Part shown: piece by piece, positions 21,857 to 30,399 of the stretch | How positions within the stretch are numbered: the first letter of the stretch is position 1 | Layout: every line of letters starts with the position of its first letter | NCBI GenBank assembly: GCA_016929515.1 | Contig: JAFGIR010000197.1 | Location: 1 to 33,399 of the forward strand | Source: Pirellulales bacterium | Lineage (GTDB): Bacteria > Planctomycetota > Planctomycetia > Pirellulales > Thermoguttaceae | Length of the DNA stretch: 33,399 bases | Reading direction: 5' to 3' | Position numbers and translations under genes: made by a program | Notes under the pieces: generated by a model | What the model saw: the letters and a program-made list of their open reading frames with translations, nothing else | What the model was told of the DNA's origin: nothing | Database searches by the model: none

Positions 21857-23461
21857 ATGACGCATGGTTCGTCAACGTCGTCATCGACGCCCGAGCCCGA
21901 TGCGAATCAGGGGAAGAAGCCCGAGGAAGAATCGTCCTCGCCCGCGAAACACCCCTCCCTTTCCAGCTCGCTCTTCAAACTGAGTTCGGGGCGGGTCGCC
22001 ACGACCGCAATCGCCGCGGCGACCGGTCCCATCGTGGCTCGACTCTATGACCCCAACTGTTTCGGCATCCTGGAATTGGCCGTTGCCTTCACGGTGCTCT
22101 TCTACGCCGGCAGCCGGGGATTCGGTTATGGGTTGGCCATGCCGCTTGCGACCTCGAAGGCGGAGTTTCGGGCCGTCTTCGTGCTGGCGCTCTTGCTTGG
22201 CGGTACCGTGTCGACGCTCGTGGGCGTAGCCGCGGTTTTCGCAGGCGAGGCAATCACCGACTACTGGGGACACCCTGAGTTCGCCAAGTACGTCATCGTG
22301 GCGCCCTTGCTCTGTATTGGCGTCACCATCCGAAACCTCCTTGATCTCGTGCTCAGTTGCGAGCGACAATTCGGAATCGTGGCCGTCCGGGGTATGATCG
22401 AGACGATTGGGCGAAGAGTCGTCCAGATCGGGCTTGGTTTCACCGCCCTGGGAAACACGGCAACGGGCCTGCTCAGCGGTCTGGTTTTTGGCGTCGGCGC
22501 GGCGGCGTTGGCCTTCTCGGTGAAACCGCTCAAGGCCGTCTTGCATGTCGACGGCGAGCCGTTCCGATTCGCCGACCTGAAGACCGTGGCCATCCGCTAT
22601 CGCAACTTTCCTCTGTTTCGCTTCTGGACCGAGTTTCTCAACGCGGTGACGTATTCGCTTCCGATTGTCCTCCTCGGATCTCTCTTTTCCGTCAAGGTCG
22701 TTGGCTACTACGGCGTGGGGCGCCCACTGCTTTATCTGCCCCTTGTTCTGTTTGCACAGACCAGCCGCAACGTCTTCTACATCGAAGTTTCGAAGGCAAC
22801 GGCGCATGGACATTCGGCGGCGCCCGTCACGATGCAGTTGCTCCGCCTTCTCGTCACGCTCGTCGCCTTTCCGTTCATGGTAGTCTTGTTGCTCGGTGCT
22901 TTTCTTTTCGAGTACGTCTACGGACCCGATTGGCGCGAGGCGGGAATCTACGCGCAACTGCTGCTGCCGGGAATCGCGGTGATGGCGATCGGTCTGCCCG
23001 TCTCGGCCATGTTCGAGGCGAAAAACCGGATGGGCGAAGGTTTGTTGCTGAACATTGCCTTGGTTGTCGTTCAATGCCTGGCCATGTTCTCCGGAGCCAT
23101 GCTGTGCGATCCCAACAGCACGCTCGCGCCGCGCGTCGCGCTGGCGTTCCTTTCGGCCGGCACCGCGTTGATCTGGATGTATGTCTCGGCGCGCTCGATC
23201 AAGATTGCCCAGGCCAGCCGGCGTCAAACGGTCCGCATTCTGATTCCACCCTGTCTCGAGGCGTTTCTGCTCCTTCTCCCGGCGGCAATTTCGTACTGGA
23301 TCATGGGATCACCCATCGCCACGCTGGTTGCCCTGACCGCTGCCTGCGTGATTTACCCAGTCCTTCTGCACCGCAGACACCCGGGCATCAGCCGGAAAGT
23401 GAAGGCACTCTTGAAACGCCGCGGACGCCCCGAGCCATCCGACATTATTGAGGTTGAATGA
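21857..23461 (+). CDS. Wzx-type polysaccharide flippase 2
   Basis: A second polytopic membrane protein of the MOP/PST flippase superfamily, 534 residues. A polar, serine- and proline-rich leader of about 35 residues comes before the first helix. The N-terminal helices have the pattern SGRVATTAIAAATGPIVARL then YDPNCFGILELAVAF, and about twelve membrane helices follow, with YYGVGRPLLYLP in the middle. It is only distantly like flippase 1, so this is not a recent duplication. The ATG at 21857 has AAGGAG 9 bases upstream. Its stop overlaps the next gene (ATGATG). Two flippases in one locus suggest two lipid-linked substrates, or that one is left over from an earlier gene set. Confidence 0.9.
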   Translation: MTHGSSTSSSTPEPDANQGKKPEEESSSPAKHPSLSSSLFKLSSGRVATTAIAAATGPIVARLYDPNCFGILELAVAFTVLFYAGSRGFGYGLAMPLATSKAEFRAVFVLALLLGGTVSTLVGVAAVFAGEAITDYWGHPEFAKYVIVAPLLCIGVTIRNLLDLVLSCERQFGIVAVRGMIETIGRRVVQIGLGFTALGNTATGLLSGLVFGVGAAALAFSVKPLKAVLHVDGEPFRFADLKTVAIRYRNFPLFRFWTEFLNAVTYSLPIVLLGSLFSVKVVGYYGVGRPLLYLPLVLFAQTSRNVFYIEVSKATAHGHSAAPVTMQLLRLLVTLVAFPFMVVLLLGAFLFEYVYGPDWREAGIYAQLLLPGIAVMAIGLPVSAMFEAKNRMGEGLLLNIALVVVQCLAMFSGAMLCDPNSTLAPRVALAFLSAGTALIWMYVSARSIKIAQASRRQTVRILIPPCLEAFLLLLPAAISYWIMGSPIATLVALTAACVIYPVLLHRRHPGISRKVKALLKRRGRPEPSDIIEVE

Positions 23462-24663
23462 TGAAAATCTGGCTCCTTACCAATATGCCGAGTTTCCATC
23501 AGATCGAGTTTTTCAACGCCATTGGAAACTCCAGGAAGACGAGCTTGAGCGTCCGTTTCACCTATCCGGATTACCGCGGAGTGGTCTGGAAACCGGAAAA
23601 AACACCTCCCTTCGATTACCAAACCCTGCGGGGTGTTGGCCCGAGGACCGAAACGGCATGCTTCAGGATTTGTCCCAGGGCGATTTGGGAAGTCCTGTTT
23701 GGACGTTACGATTTTTACATCCTTTCCGGCGGCTACGTCGATCTCACTTTCCTGATCTGCGCTTTTTTGCTCTGGCTATGTCGAAAGCACTGGGCAATCT
23801 GGGGTGAAGCGCCCTGGCCGGCCCATTGGCGCGCGACATGGATCGAGTACCGTACGGCCAGGAGTCCCCTCGCCGGAAAGCTCCGATATATGCTGGTATC
23901 GGTCTTAATGCGGATGGCGCCTCGCGTGTTCTGCGTGGGAACCGTCGCCATCCAGGAATATCACAAGTATGGCGCCCGCAAAGACAAGCTGGTCCTGCTT
24001 CCCTATACGTGCGACGTGGAGCGATATCAGACGGTCGACCCAACCGCCGTCGAACGAATTCGCGGGGAACTCGATCTTGAAGGAAAGATCGTTTACCTTT
24101 TCTCGGGTCGAATGACTCATGGCAAGGGCGTTGATCTTCTTCTCGAAGCATTTCACGAGTTGGCGAAGCAACGGCCCGACGTCGCGCTTCTTCTCTTAGG
24201 CGACGGCCCGGAACGCCAAGAGTACGAGGAATCCATCGACGAAACGATCCGCGACCGTGTTCATTTTTTTGGACACTGTAGTCAGGCGGACTTGCCGGTG
24301 TATTTCAATGCGGCCGATGTATTTACGTTTCCATCACGATACGACGGTTGGGGCCTCGTCGTGAACGAGGCGTGCGGAGCGGCACTCCCCATCATATCGA
24401 CCAAGCGAGTCGGAGCGAGTTACGACCTGGTCGTCGAGGGCAAAAACGGTTTCGTCATCCCGGTCGACGACGCAAAGGCCCTGTTGGAAAGGATGCGGTT
24501 CTTCGCGGATAACAAGGAACGCATCCGTGAGTTCGGTGCCCGCTCGCTCGATCTAATCGCTTCGTTGACACCGGAGAAAGGCGTCGACCTTTTGCTTCAG
24601 GGCATTCGAGGCGAGAGTCCTGCCCAACACAGCGCCACGACGAACGGCTCCGCGAAACCATGA
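23458..24663 (+). CDS. Glycosyltransferase, GT4 family
   Basis: GT-B fold glycosyltransferase of 401 residues. The C-terminal donor half is classical: FSGRMTHGKGVDLLLEA, LLLLGDGPER, VHFFGHCSQADLPVYFNAADV, and FPSRYDGWGLVVNEACGAAL with the E-x7-E-like region, then VEGKNGFVIPVDD. The N-terminal half has a hydrophobic, aromatic stretch (YILSGGYVDLTFLICAFLLW, about residues 86-106) that may dip into the membrane where lipid-linked acceptors sit. It overlaps flippase 2 by 4 bases and is followed after 5 bases by a terminator hairpin, so it is the last gene of that transcript. The sugar is not predictable. Confidence 0.92.
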   Translation: MMKIWLLTNMPSFHQIEFFNAIGNSRKTSLSVRFTYPDYRGVVWKPEKTPPFDYQTLRGVGPRTETACFRICPRAIWEVLFGRYDFYILSGGYVDLTFLICAFLLWLCRKHWAIWGEAPWPAHWRATWIEYRTARSPLAGKLRYMLVSVLMRMAPRVFCVGTVAIQEYHKYGARKDKLVLLPYTCDVERYQTVDPTAVERIRGELDLEGKIVYLFSGRMTHGKGVDLLLEAFHELAKQRPDVALLLLGDGPERQEYEESIDETIRDRVHFFGHCSQADLPVYFNAADVFTFPSRYDGWGLVVNEACGAALPIISTKRVGASYDLVVEGKNGFVIPVDDAKALLERMRFFADNKERIREFGARSLDLIASLTPEKGVDLLLQGIRGESPAQHSATTNGSAKP

Positions 24664-24668
24664 GTCTG

Positions 24669-24695
24669 GCGGCGCCTCTTGGTTGCCGCATTTTT
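24669..24695 (+). terminator. Intrinsic terminator after the GT4 gene
   Basis: GCGGC (24669-24673) pairs with GCCGC (24685-24689). Inside, GCC can pair with GGT around a TCTT loop with one bulged base, and TTTTT follows at 24691-24695. It begins 5 bases after the stop codon, which fits a transcript end. Confidence 0.6.
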
Positions 24696-24757
24696 CGAAT
24701 CGGCAAGTCACGAACTATGAATCCACGACAACCATGGCGACCGGCGAGCGGACCTAC

Positions 24758-24785
24758 TTGCTTTTGTCTTTCGAGGACGTATACT
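24758..24785 (+). promoter_or_regulatory. Candidate sigma70 promoter for the sulfotransferase unit
   Basis: TTGCTT, a 16-base spacer, and TATACT (5 of 6). A TAATAA lies just downstream and could serve as an alternative -10 with TTGTCT. It lies between a terminator and the next gene, which supports a new transcription unit. Confidence 0.35.
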
Positions 24786-25043
24786 GATAATAACTTGTAC
24801 TCTCTTGACAATCGGGCGATCCCGCAATGCCCCGAAGACCGGGCTTTCGTTCACTCACCCTCCGTACCTCGGCGATTCGGGCATTAGCAAAGCCATGGAG
24901 TCCGGTCCGTGGAATCGCGTGATCTATGGCCCGCCCGAACGATCCAGGACGAACCTCGGAGGGCTGCTCGACCGGCGGCGGAGCGCCCTTGGGACCGGTT
25001 CTTCCCGGTGAAGCAACGCGAATAGAACGCAACGGAGAACTCC

Positions 25044-26087
25044 ATGTTTTTCGAAGGCCGTTTCATCTCGGTAAAGAGCAAAATCCCGGAGGGCGCCAAG
25101 CGCCCCTTCAAGGCCGTTTTGGGCTTTGGGCTTTCCACGGTGAGTTCTTGTCTCCGGCGCGGCTACCATCCCGACCATACGATTCTCACCACGAGCACCC
25201 CGCGCTCCGGTTCGACGTGGCTGATGAATCTGATCGAAACGCTCCCCGGCTCGTGTCCCATTTTCGAACCCTTGCATCCGGGCTACCGCCCTCAAATGGA
25301 GAAGATCGACGACCAGTACTACCCGCGATTGCTGCCCGACGAAGACGCAGCCGAGTTTGCGGCCTACCTGACCCAAGTGTTTTCCGGGAAGACCTTTACC
25401 CGCTGGTCGTCGAACCACGCGACCTTCCACAGTTTTCTCTCCGCCCAACGATTCGTCGTCAAATTCGTTCACGCGAATCGATGTTGGGGCTGGATGGCAA
25501 ACCATTATGCCAACAACAAGAAAATCGTGCTCCTTCGCCATCCGTGCGCCGTCGTGGAATCGATGCTGAGGAGTCCCGGCCGATGGCAAGGGTGGAGTCG
25601 GGAGGAAGTGCTGGGGCCCTTGCGATTGGCCTTCGACGACGCGTTCGTTAGCGAGATTTCGCGGCGAGCGCCCAACCACGTCGGCATGCTTGCCGCGTCC
25701 TGGGCGGCAGACGCTCTGCTGCCTATCTGCGAGACCACTCCGGAAAGCAGTCTTCTGATCTCCCATGAGGAACTGGTTGCCAATCCGGACGGTGCGTTGA
25801 CCCGACTGTTCGCGTACCTCGAAGAAGACGTGCCCGCCAAGGCCAGGGAACGTTACGACGTACCCAGCAACACAACGAACATGAAAATGAAAATGGCGAA
25901 TCTGAAGGGTGTCCGTCGATTGGAGAGTTGGAAAAAGCGTCTCGACGGTGAAGCAGCCCGCGAAATTCTTGACGTCGTTCGGCTCTTTGGCATCGACTTC
26001 TACGACGATTCGCCCGAACCCGACTACCGGAAGATGGACGAAATGCATAGAACACAAACATCACCCGCTGAGTGCGTGATCGGATAA
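25044..26087 (+). CDS. Sulfotransferase (PAPS-dependent)
   Basis: Cytoplasmic sulfotransferase of the P-loop-like family using PAPS as donor. The 5'-phosphosulfate loop is TPRSGSTWL (52-60), and the 3'-phosphate-binding part is KIVLLRHPCAVVESML with Arg165 and Ser173. The 347-residue length is usual. A basic N-terminal part (1-40) has one mildly hydrophobic helix but no clear membrane segment. In this locus it most likely puts sulfate on a sugar of the polysaccharide before export. The acceptor is not visible from sequence, and lipid or protein acceptors are also possible. It begins a new transcription unit after the terminator at 24669-24695. Confidence 0.9.
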   Translation: MFFEGRFISVKSKIPEGAKRPFKAVLGFGLSTVSSCLRRGYHPDHTILTTSTPRSGSTWLMNLIETLPGSCPIFEPLHPGYRPQMEKIDDQYYPRLLPDEDAAEFAAYLTQVFSGKTFTRWSSNHATFHSFLSAQRFVVKFVHANRCWGWMANHYANNKKIVLLRHPCAVVESMLRSPGRWQGWSREEVLGPLRLAFDDAFVSEISRRAPNHVGMLAASWAADALLPICETTPESSLLISHEELVANPDGALTRLFAYLEEDVPAKARERYDVPSNTTNMKMKMANLKGVRRLESWKKRLDGEAAREILDVVRLFGIDFYDDSPEPDYRKMDEMHRTQTSPAECVIG

Positions 26088-26228
26088 CCTTCCAAAGGTG
26101 TTGCGATTAGTCAAAAACAAGACAATTCCCGGGATATTCAAGGCCGTTTGCGACAGTGGTGGTGTGTCGCGCGTTGCTATCCACGCATCAGGCAAGTGAC
26201 CTTTCGACTCCAGGACTAGGATTTCCCA

Positions 26229-27392
26229 ATGGCGAAGCTGCCCGACAAGGACTGCACCGGATGCGAGGCGTGCGCCAGTGTCTGCCCCGAAGGCGCGATC
26301 ACGCCCCGTCCGGATCATGAGGGCTTTCTTCGTCCCGTCATTGACGAAGGAATCTGCACGGAGTGTGGGCTTTGCGTGGAGCGATGCCCCGTTTTAGACG
26401 AGAAACGTGGCTCGACCGATGTCGAGAATCCCAAGGTCTACGCGGCGTGGCACAACGACCCGAAGATCCGCGGGGCGAGTACGTCCGGAGGAGCGTTCTC
26501 CGCGTTTGCGTTGGAAATACTCGGACGCGGCGGCGTGGTATTCGGTGCCGCGTTCGATGAAGAATTTCGTGTCTGCCATCGAGAGGTCACCGACGAAGAC
26601 GGTCTGGCCAGCCTGCGAGGTTCGAAGTACATTCAGAGCCATGTCGGAAACACGTTCAAGCAGGCGAAACATCGTCTCGAACAAGGGAAGGACGTGTTGT
26701 TCTCCGGTACGTCATGCCAGATCGCCGGCCTGCAAGCCTACCTCGGAACGCAGTACGAAAGGCTGTTTACCGTTGACCTCATCTGCCACGGCACGCCGTC
26801 GCCCGAGCTATGGCGTCTCTATCTGGACGCCATGGAGCGGAAGTACCGATCCAAGGTCGTCGGCGTTTCGCTTCGCGACAAGCGAATCCGCTGGCAGACG
26901 CCCACCATGGTCATTTCCTTCGCGAACGGTTCGGAGTGGGCTGCTCCCTTGACCGACAGCCCCTTTCAGGTCGGTTTTTGGAACGGCCTGACGTTGCGTC
27001 CGTCCTGCTACGCATGCCGATTCAAGAGACTGCCTTATCCGGCGGATATCACGCTGGGTGATTTTTGGGCGGTCGAGCTAATCCACCCCAAGTTGGAAAG
27101 AGACGCCGGCATCTCGCTGGTTTTCGTGAACTCGGAAAAAGGAAAAAAGCTTTTCGAGGCCGTTTCCGGCTCGCTATTCACCAAAGAGAGCGACCTGGAG
27201 TTCGTGAAAGACCATTCTCATCTCTTGCACTCGGCGTCGGTTCCGCCCGGTCGGGAAGACTTCTTCGCTGGACTTCGAGAGATGCCTTTCGAGGAGTTTG
27301 CCCGGAGGAAACTGAAGACGCGAGGAGCGCTGCTGCGATTGGCGGCAAAGGTCCGGCGGTCGTTGTTGTGTTGTATGAAATCCCTCCGCTGA
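26229..27392 (+). CDS. Ferredoxin/FrhB-like iron-sulfur flavoprotein
   Basis: A 387-residue protein with two N-terminal [4Fe-4S] motifs (Cys9, 12, 15, 19 and Cys43, 46, 49, 53), followed by the coenzyme F420 hydrogenase/dehydrogenase beta-subunit (FrhB) domain: TSGGAFSAFALEIL, FSGTSCQIAGLQAYL, DLICHGTPSPELW and YPADITLGDFW. Such proteins are regular neighbours of polysaccharide pyruvyl transferases in bacterial polysaccharide loci. They are presumably flavin redox enzymes acting on sugar substrates, but their reaction is not established. An AGGA ribosome-binding site lies 8 bases before the ATG. The next gene starts 57 bases after the stop and is a pyruvyl transferase, so the pair should be co-expressed. 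Confidence 0.88.
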   Translation: MAKLPDKDCTGCEACASVCPEGAITPRPDHEGFLRPVIDEGICTECGLCVERCPVLDEKRGSTDVENPKVYAAWHNDPKIRGASTSGGAFSAFALEILGRGGVVFGAAFDEEFRVCHREVTDEDGLASLRGSKYIQSHVGNTFKQAKHRLEQGKDVLFSGTSCQIAGLQAYLGTQYERLFTVDLICHGTPSPELWRLYLDAMERKYRSKVVGVSLRDKRIRWQTPTMVISFANGSEWAAPLTDSPFQVGFWNGLTLRPSCYACRFKRLPYPADITLGDFWAVELIHPKLERDAGISLVFVNSEKGKKLFEAVSGSLFTKESDLEFVKDHSHLLHSASVPPGREDFFAGLREMPFEEFARRKLKTRGALLRLAAKVRRSLLCCMKSLR

Positions 27393-27449
27393 ATGCTCAT
27401 GTTTGACTGTCGCCTGCAATCGTAAGGACCATTGAGGAGATCCGGATCC

Positions 27450-28574
27450 ATGAAAACTGGAATCGTCACCTTCCACAACGCCTACAACTACGGAGCCGTC
27501 TTGCAAGCGTATGCCCTGCAAGAAACGCTCGCGACGCTCGGCCACGAGGCGAGCATCGTCGACTACTGGAGACCCTACGATCTTCGGGCGGCCCGATCGC
27601 TTTTTCGTCGCGGCACGCAATTCCGAGTGATGGTCGAGAATCTAGCCGTGTTTGCGTCCTACTTCCAGTGGAAGCGGCGTTACGCGAGATTTAATCAGTT
27701 TCGCCAGGAGTATTTGAATTTGACGGAAGGTCGTTACACGTCCGACCAGGAGTTGGTCGAAAATCCACCACCGTGCGAGGCCTTCGTCTGCGGCAGCGAC
27801 CAGGTTTGGAATGTCTCGTCGGGAATCGATCCCGTCTTTTTCCTGAATTTCGCCAAGACGCTCGGCAAGAAACGCGTTTCCTATGGACCCAGCTTCCGCG
27901 TGCCGGAAATTCCCAAACGTTATCGGGATCGGTGCAGGGAGTTGATGTTGGATATCCCATGGCTTTCCGCGCGCGAGCAACTCGGCTCGGAAATGATCAA
28001 GGAATTGACCGGAAGAGACGCCCAAACCGTGGTCGATCCGGTGTTGCTCCTTTCGGCGGATGAATGGAAGAAACGGATTCCCCCTCCTCGCCAGCCCCGT
28101 TCGCCTTATCTGTTTGTCTATGCCGTGCGGACCAGACGGCTGATGAACACGATGATCAGAGCGCTCAAGAAAAAAACGGGGCTACCGGTAATCGTGGCCA
28201 CCGGCGATAGTCCCGTCAACCGAGTCGGCATTCCCGCGGACAAGGTCTACTTGGACGCGGGCCCGAAAGAGTTTTTGGAGTTGGCCATGGGCGCCACGTG
28301 CGTTTGCACCAGTTCGTTTCATGGAACGGCCTTCGCGTTGGTCTTTCGCCAGCCCGTCTACGTGTTCCCGCAAACGACAACGGCCGGAGACCCCCGCATG
28401 ACTAATCTGATGCAACGCGTCGGCATGGAACGCTACTTGGTCGAATCGGAGGATTACACACTGCCCGAGAATCCGCTGGAAATCGATTATGAATCTCCGG
28501 GTCGGGCACTCGAAGGGTTGAGGCAACAATCCCTGGATTATTTGCGCGATGCGATGGCCGCGCCGGCTCCATGA
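27450..28574 (+). CDS. Polysaccharide pyruvyl transferase 2
   Basis: Polysaccharide pyruvyl transferase family protein of the second common type, which starts with GIVTFHNAYNYGAVLQAYALQ instead of the GNxGD motif of CsaB. It continues with FVCGSDQVWN in the middle and CVCTSSFHGTAFALVFRQPV near the C-terminus. This type typically sits next to FrhB-like iron-sulfur proteins, as here. The frame opens at 27432, but the ATG at 27450 has GAGGAG 10 bases upstream and gives 374 residues. The locus thus has two enzymes of this family from different branches. Some family members may move groups other than pyruvate, so the exact reaction is uncertain. Confidence 0.88.
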   Translation: MKTGIVTFHNAYNYGAVLQAYALQETLATLGHEASIVDYWRPYDLRAARSLFRRGTQFRVMVENLAVFASYFQWKRRYARFNQFRQEYLNLTEGRYTSDQELVENPPPCEAFVCGSDQVWNVSSGIDPVFFLNFAKTLGKKRVSYGPSFRVPEIPKRYRDRCRELMLDIPWLSAREQLGSEMIKELTGRDAQTVVDPVLLLSADEWKKRIPPPRQPRSPYLFVYAVRTRRLMNTMIRALKKKTGLPVIVATGDSPVNRVGIPADKVYLDAGPKEFLELAMGATCVCTSSFHGTAFALVFRQPVYVFPQTTTAGDPRMTNLMQRVGMERYLVESEDYTLPENPLEIDYESPGRALEGLRQQSLDYLRDAMAAPAP

Positions 28575-28799
28575 TTCCTGGCCCCTGAAGAAGACGTTGG
28601 GCAGCCGTCGGAAGATCGTCTTCTCGGATTCTAGGGGATACGTCGCCCGCTCAAGAGTCAATATCCCCACGACCCTCAGATCACGACGTAAGCGATCCCC
28701 TCGGGAACGTGGTTTCCTGCATTTGGGTGGTAGACTATCAAGTTTGGAGGCTTGGAAGGCGGAGCAATATTTCTGTATTCCAGGCCACCTTTTCGCAAC

Positions 28800-28805
28800 T
28801 ATAAT
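28800..28805 (+). promoter_or_regulatory. Possible -10 box for the Wzy/ligase gene
   Basis: A perfect TATAAT about 135 bases before the start codon. No -35 box with more than weak likeness stands at the proper distance, so it is a candidate only. Confidence 0.25.
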
Positions 28806-28884
28806 CGATGAGTACCCAGATCTGGCCCAACGCGCCCGCTGCCAGACCGTATGATTTTCTCGGTGCGTACGTGCTGACCGCACG

Positions 28885-28904
28885 GTCTCGTGCCGTCTCG
28901 TGCC
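28885..28904 (+). repeat. Two tandem copies of a 10-base unit
   Basis: GTCTCGTGCC occurs twice in direct succession just before the Wzy/ligase gene. It could be chance or a short-slippage site. Confidence 0.5.
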
Positions 28905-28938
28905 GCCGAGCATGAGGCCGCGACCAAGGAACCGAACC

Positions 28939-30387
28939 ATGAGCACACTATTCTCACCCCAAGTGATGATTGTCAGCGTCGTGTTGGCGGTCACCGGGAT
29001 TGCCGCACTCGTGGCGATCACCCAAATCACTCCCAAGCTCAACGTTCTCTACTTCGTGGCGGCCATCCATGCCCTCGCCAACTGCCTGGGCGAGAGTGCG
29101 GACATTGCCGCCGTGAGCTCCACGACGACGACCGCGGTGAAACTCACCCGTATCTTCAGTCCGGTCTTATTGGTGGTGTTGGCCGTGGCCATCTATCGCG
29201 TTCGCCGTTTGGGCCCGGCCGGAAAGGCACTGATGGTTTTTTCGGTGCTTTATGTGTCGACCGCCATTTGGAGCCCTCAGCCGTTTTGGGCGCTTGTCTA
29301 CAAAGGGATTGCGTCCTGCACGTTCCTCGGCGGTCTGGCACTGGCCTACGGCACGCGGGACGTGAGTGATTTCATTCGGGGGCTTCGAATCTTCGCGGTG
29401 ATCGGCGGTGCATTTGGTCTTCTAGGCGTTTCCTACGTGATACAGCATCCGGAAGCCGCGTTCTCGTCGCGTGCTTTTGCTTTTGGCATGTCTCCGCCCC
29501 AGGTGGGTGGCGTGTCGGCGCCCATTTTGCTCATGTGCGTCTGCTTGGTGTTCCATGATCGATCGCTACGTTGGAAGGCCTACAGTATGTTGGCCGCGGG
29601 ATCCCTCTTGCTCCTCATTCTCTTCGCCGGTGCTCGTGGCCCGCTGGGCGTGGCGGTTATCGGGAGCTTCTTCTTGGCACTCCCCCTGGTGAAACACCCG
29701 GTTCGGCTTCTGATTGGCGGCGTCGTTCTCGGCGCGTTCGTATTCACTCTCGTGCAGGTGTTCCACACCGAGGCATTCGAGCGATTCAAGGACTACAGCC
29801 CCGAAAACCGCTACGAGATCTGGAAATGGGGTTGGAACAACTTCAAGCGCTCGCCGTTGGTTGGGCAAGGGTGGCTCTATGTTTCCCATGCCAGCGCGAG
29901 CTCCTCGCGCATCTCTCGTCTGCCCACGGCCAATGCCGGCCCATGTTGGAATGAATCGTTGATCGGAGAAAGGGCATCTCGCGCTTCGCGGTTCACGCCT
30001 CGTGGTGCGCACAATATGTACATACAGGTACTCGCCGAGAGTGGACTCCTTGGAGTCGCGTGTTTCTTGATATGCGGCTTTCTGGTGATGCGACGGACCA
30101 TCGCAATGTGTTCGCGCGTCCGCCGTAATCCCAACATTGGAGGATGCTTCGCCTTTGCGCCGGCGTGTCTGCTCGCGATTCTGGCGCATGGCCTCGCTAC
30201 CGCCGCGCCGCTGTCGGCCGAGACTTTCCATACGATGTCGATTGGATTCTGTGTTGGCCTTGTCGACCAATTCTGGAAGTGGGATGCCCTGGACTTGCGC
30301 GGCCATGCCGTACGTCAAAAGATGGCATTTCAGCAGATACGAACACGCTACCGGCCAGGTTCCGCCGGTCCCGAACCGGCAACCTAA
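28939..30387 (+). CDS. O-antigen ligase/polymerase (Wzy_C family)
   Basis: A polytopic inner-membrane protein of 482 residues with about ten to twelve hydrophobic helices. It has the large periplasmic loop typical of the family: ENRYEIWKWGWNNFKRSPLVGQGW, with key Arg and Gly-x-Gly-like residues, then RGAHNMYIQVLAESGLLG with the conserved His-Asn and Glu. These proteins either polymerise flipped repeat units (Wzy) or transfer glycans to a final acceptor (WaaL or protein O-glycosylation ligase). Sequence does not separate the two roles. It is the only such protein in the window, so I favour the polymerase role. The start at 28939 follows AAGGA by 8 bases; the frame upstream to 28900 is not needed. 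Confidence 0.85.
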   Translation: MSTLFSPQVMIVSVVLAVTGIAALVAITQITPKLNVLYFVAAIHALANCLGESADIAAVSSTTTTAVKLTRIFSPVLLVVLAVAIYRVRRLGPAGKALMVFSVLYVSTAIWSPQPFWALVYKGIASCTFLGGLALAYGTRDVSDFIRGLRIFAVIGGAFGLLGVSYVIQHPEAAFSSRAFAFGMSPPQVGGVSAPILLMCVCLVFHDRSLRWKAYSMLAAGSLLLLILFAGARGPLGVAVIGSFFLALPLVKHPVRLLIGGVVLGAFVFTLVQVFHTEAFERFKDYSPENRYEIWKWGWNNFKRSPLVGQGWLYVSHASASSSRISRLPTANAGPCWNESLIGERASRASRFTPRGAHNMYIQVLAESGLLGVACFLICGFLVMRRTIAMCSRVRRNPNIGGCFAFAPACLLAILAHGLATAAPLSAETFHTMSIGFCVGLVDQFWKWDALDLRGHAVRQKMAFQQIRTRYRPGSAGPEPAT

Positions 30388-30399
30388 GGCACGCAACAG

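Larger units (their letters stand above)
24664..25043. other. Intergenic region with terminator and promoter
   Basis: The 380 bases between the GT4 and sulfotransferase genes hold a terminator at the left end and a promoter candidate at 24758-24785, leaving an untranslated leader of about 250 bases. A further perfect TTGACA occurs near 24803 without a good -10 box. GGAG sits 6 bases before the sulfotransferase ATG. I see no gene. Confidence 0.55.
28575..28938. other. Intergenic region before the Wzy/ligase gene
   Basis: The 364 bases hold no credible gene. Near the left end an 8-bp inverted repeat AGAAGACG/CGTCTTCT encloses a 20-base loop, without a U-run. A perfect TATAAT is at 28800-28805, and a 10-base tandem repeat is at 28885-28904. 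AAGGA lies 8 bases before the ATG at 28939. Confidence 0.5.

Noticed and set aside
21881-23227. 448-codon open frame on the minus strand
   Set aside because: It lies opposite flippase 2, with highly charged, low-complexity residues typical of an antisense shadow of a membrane-protein gene.
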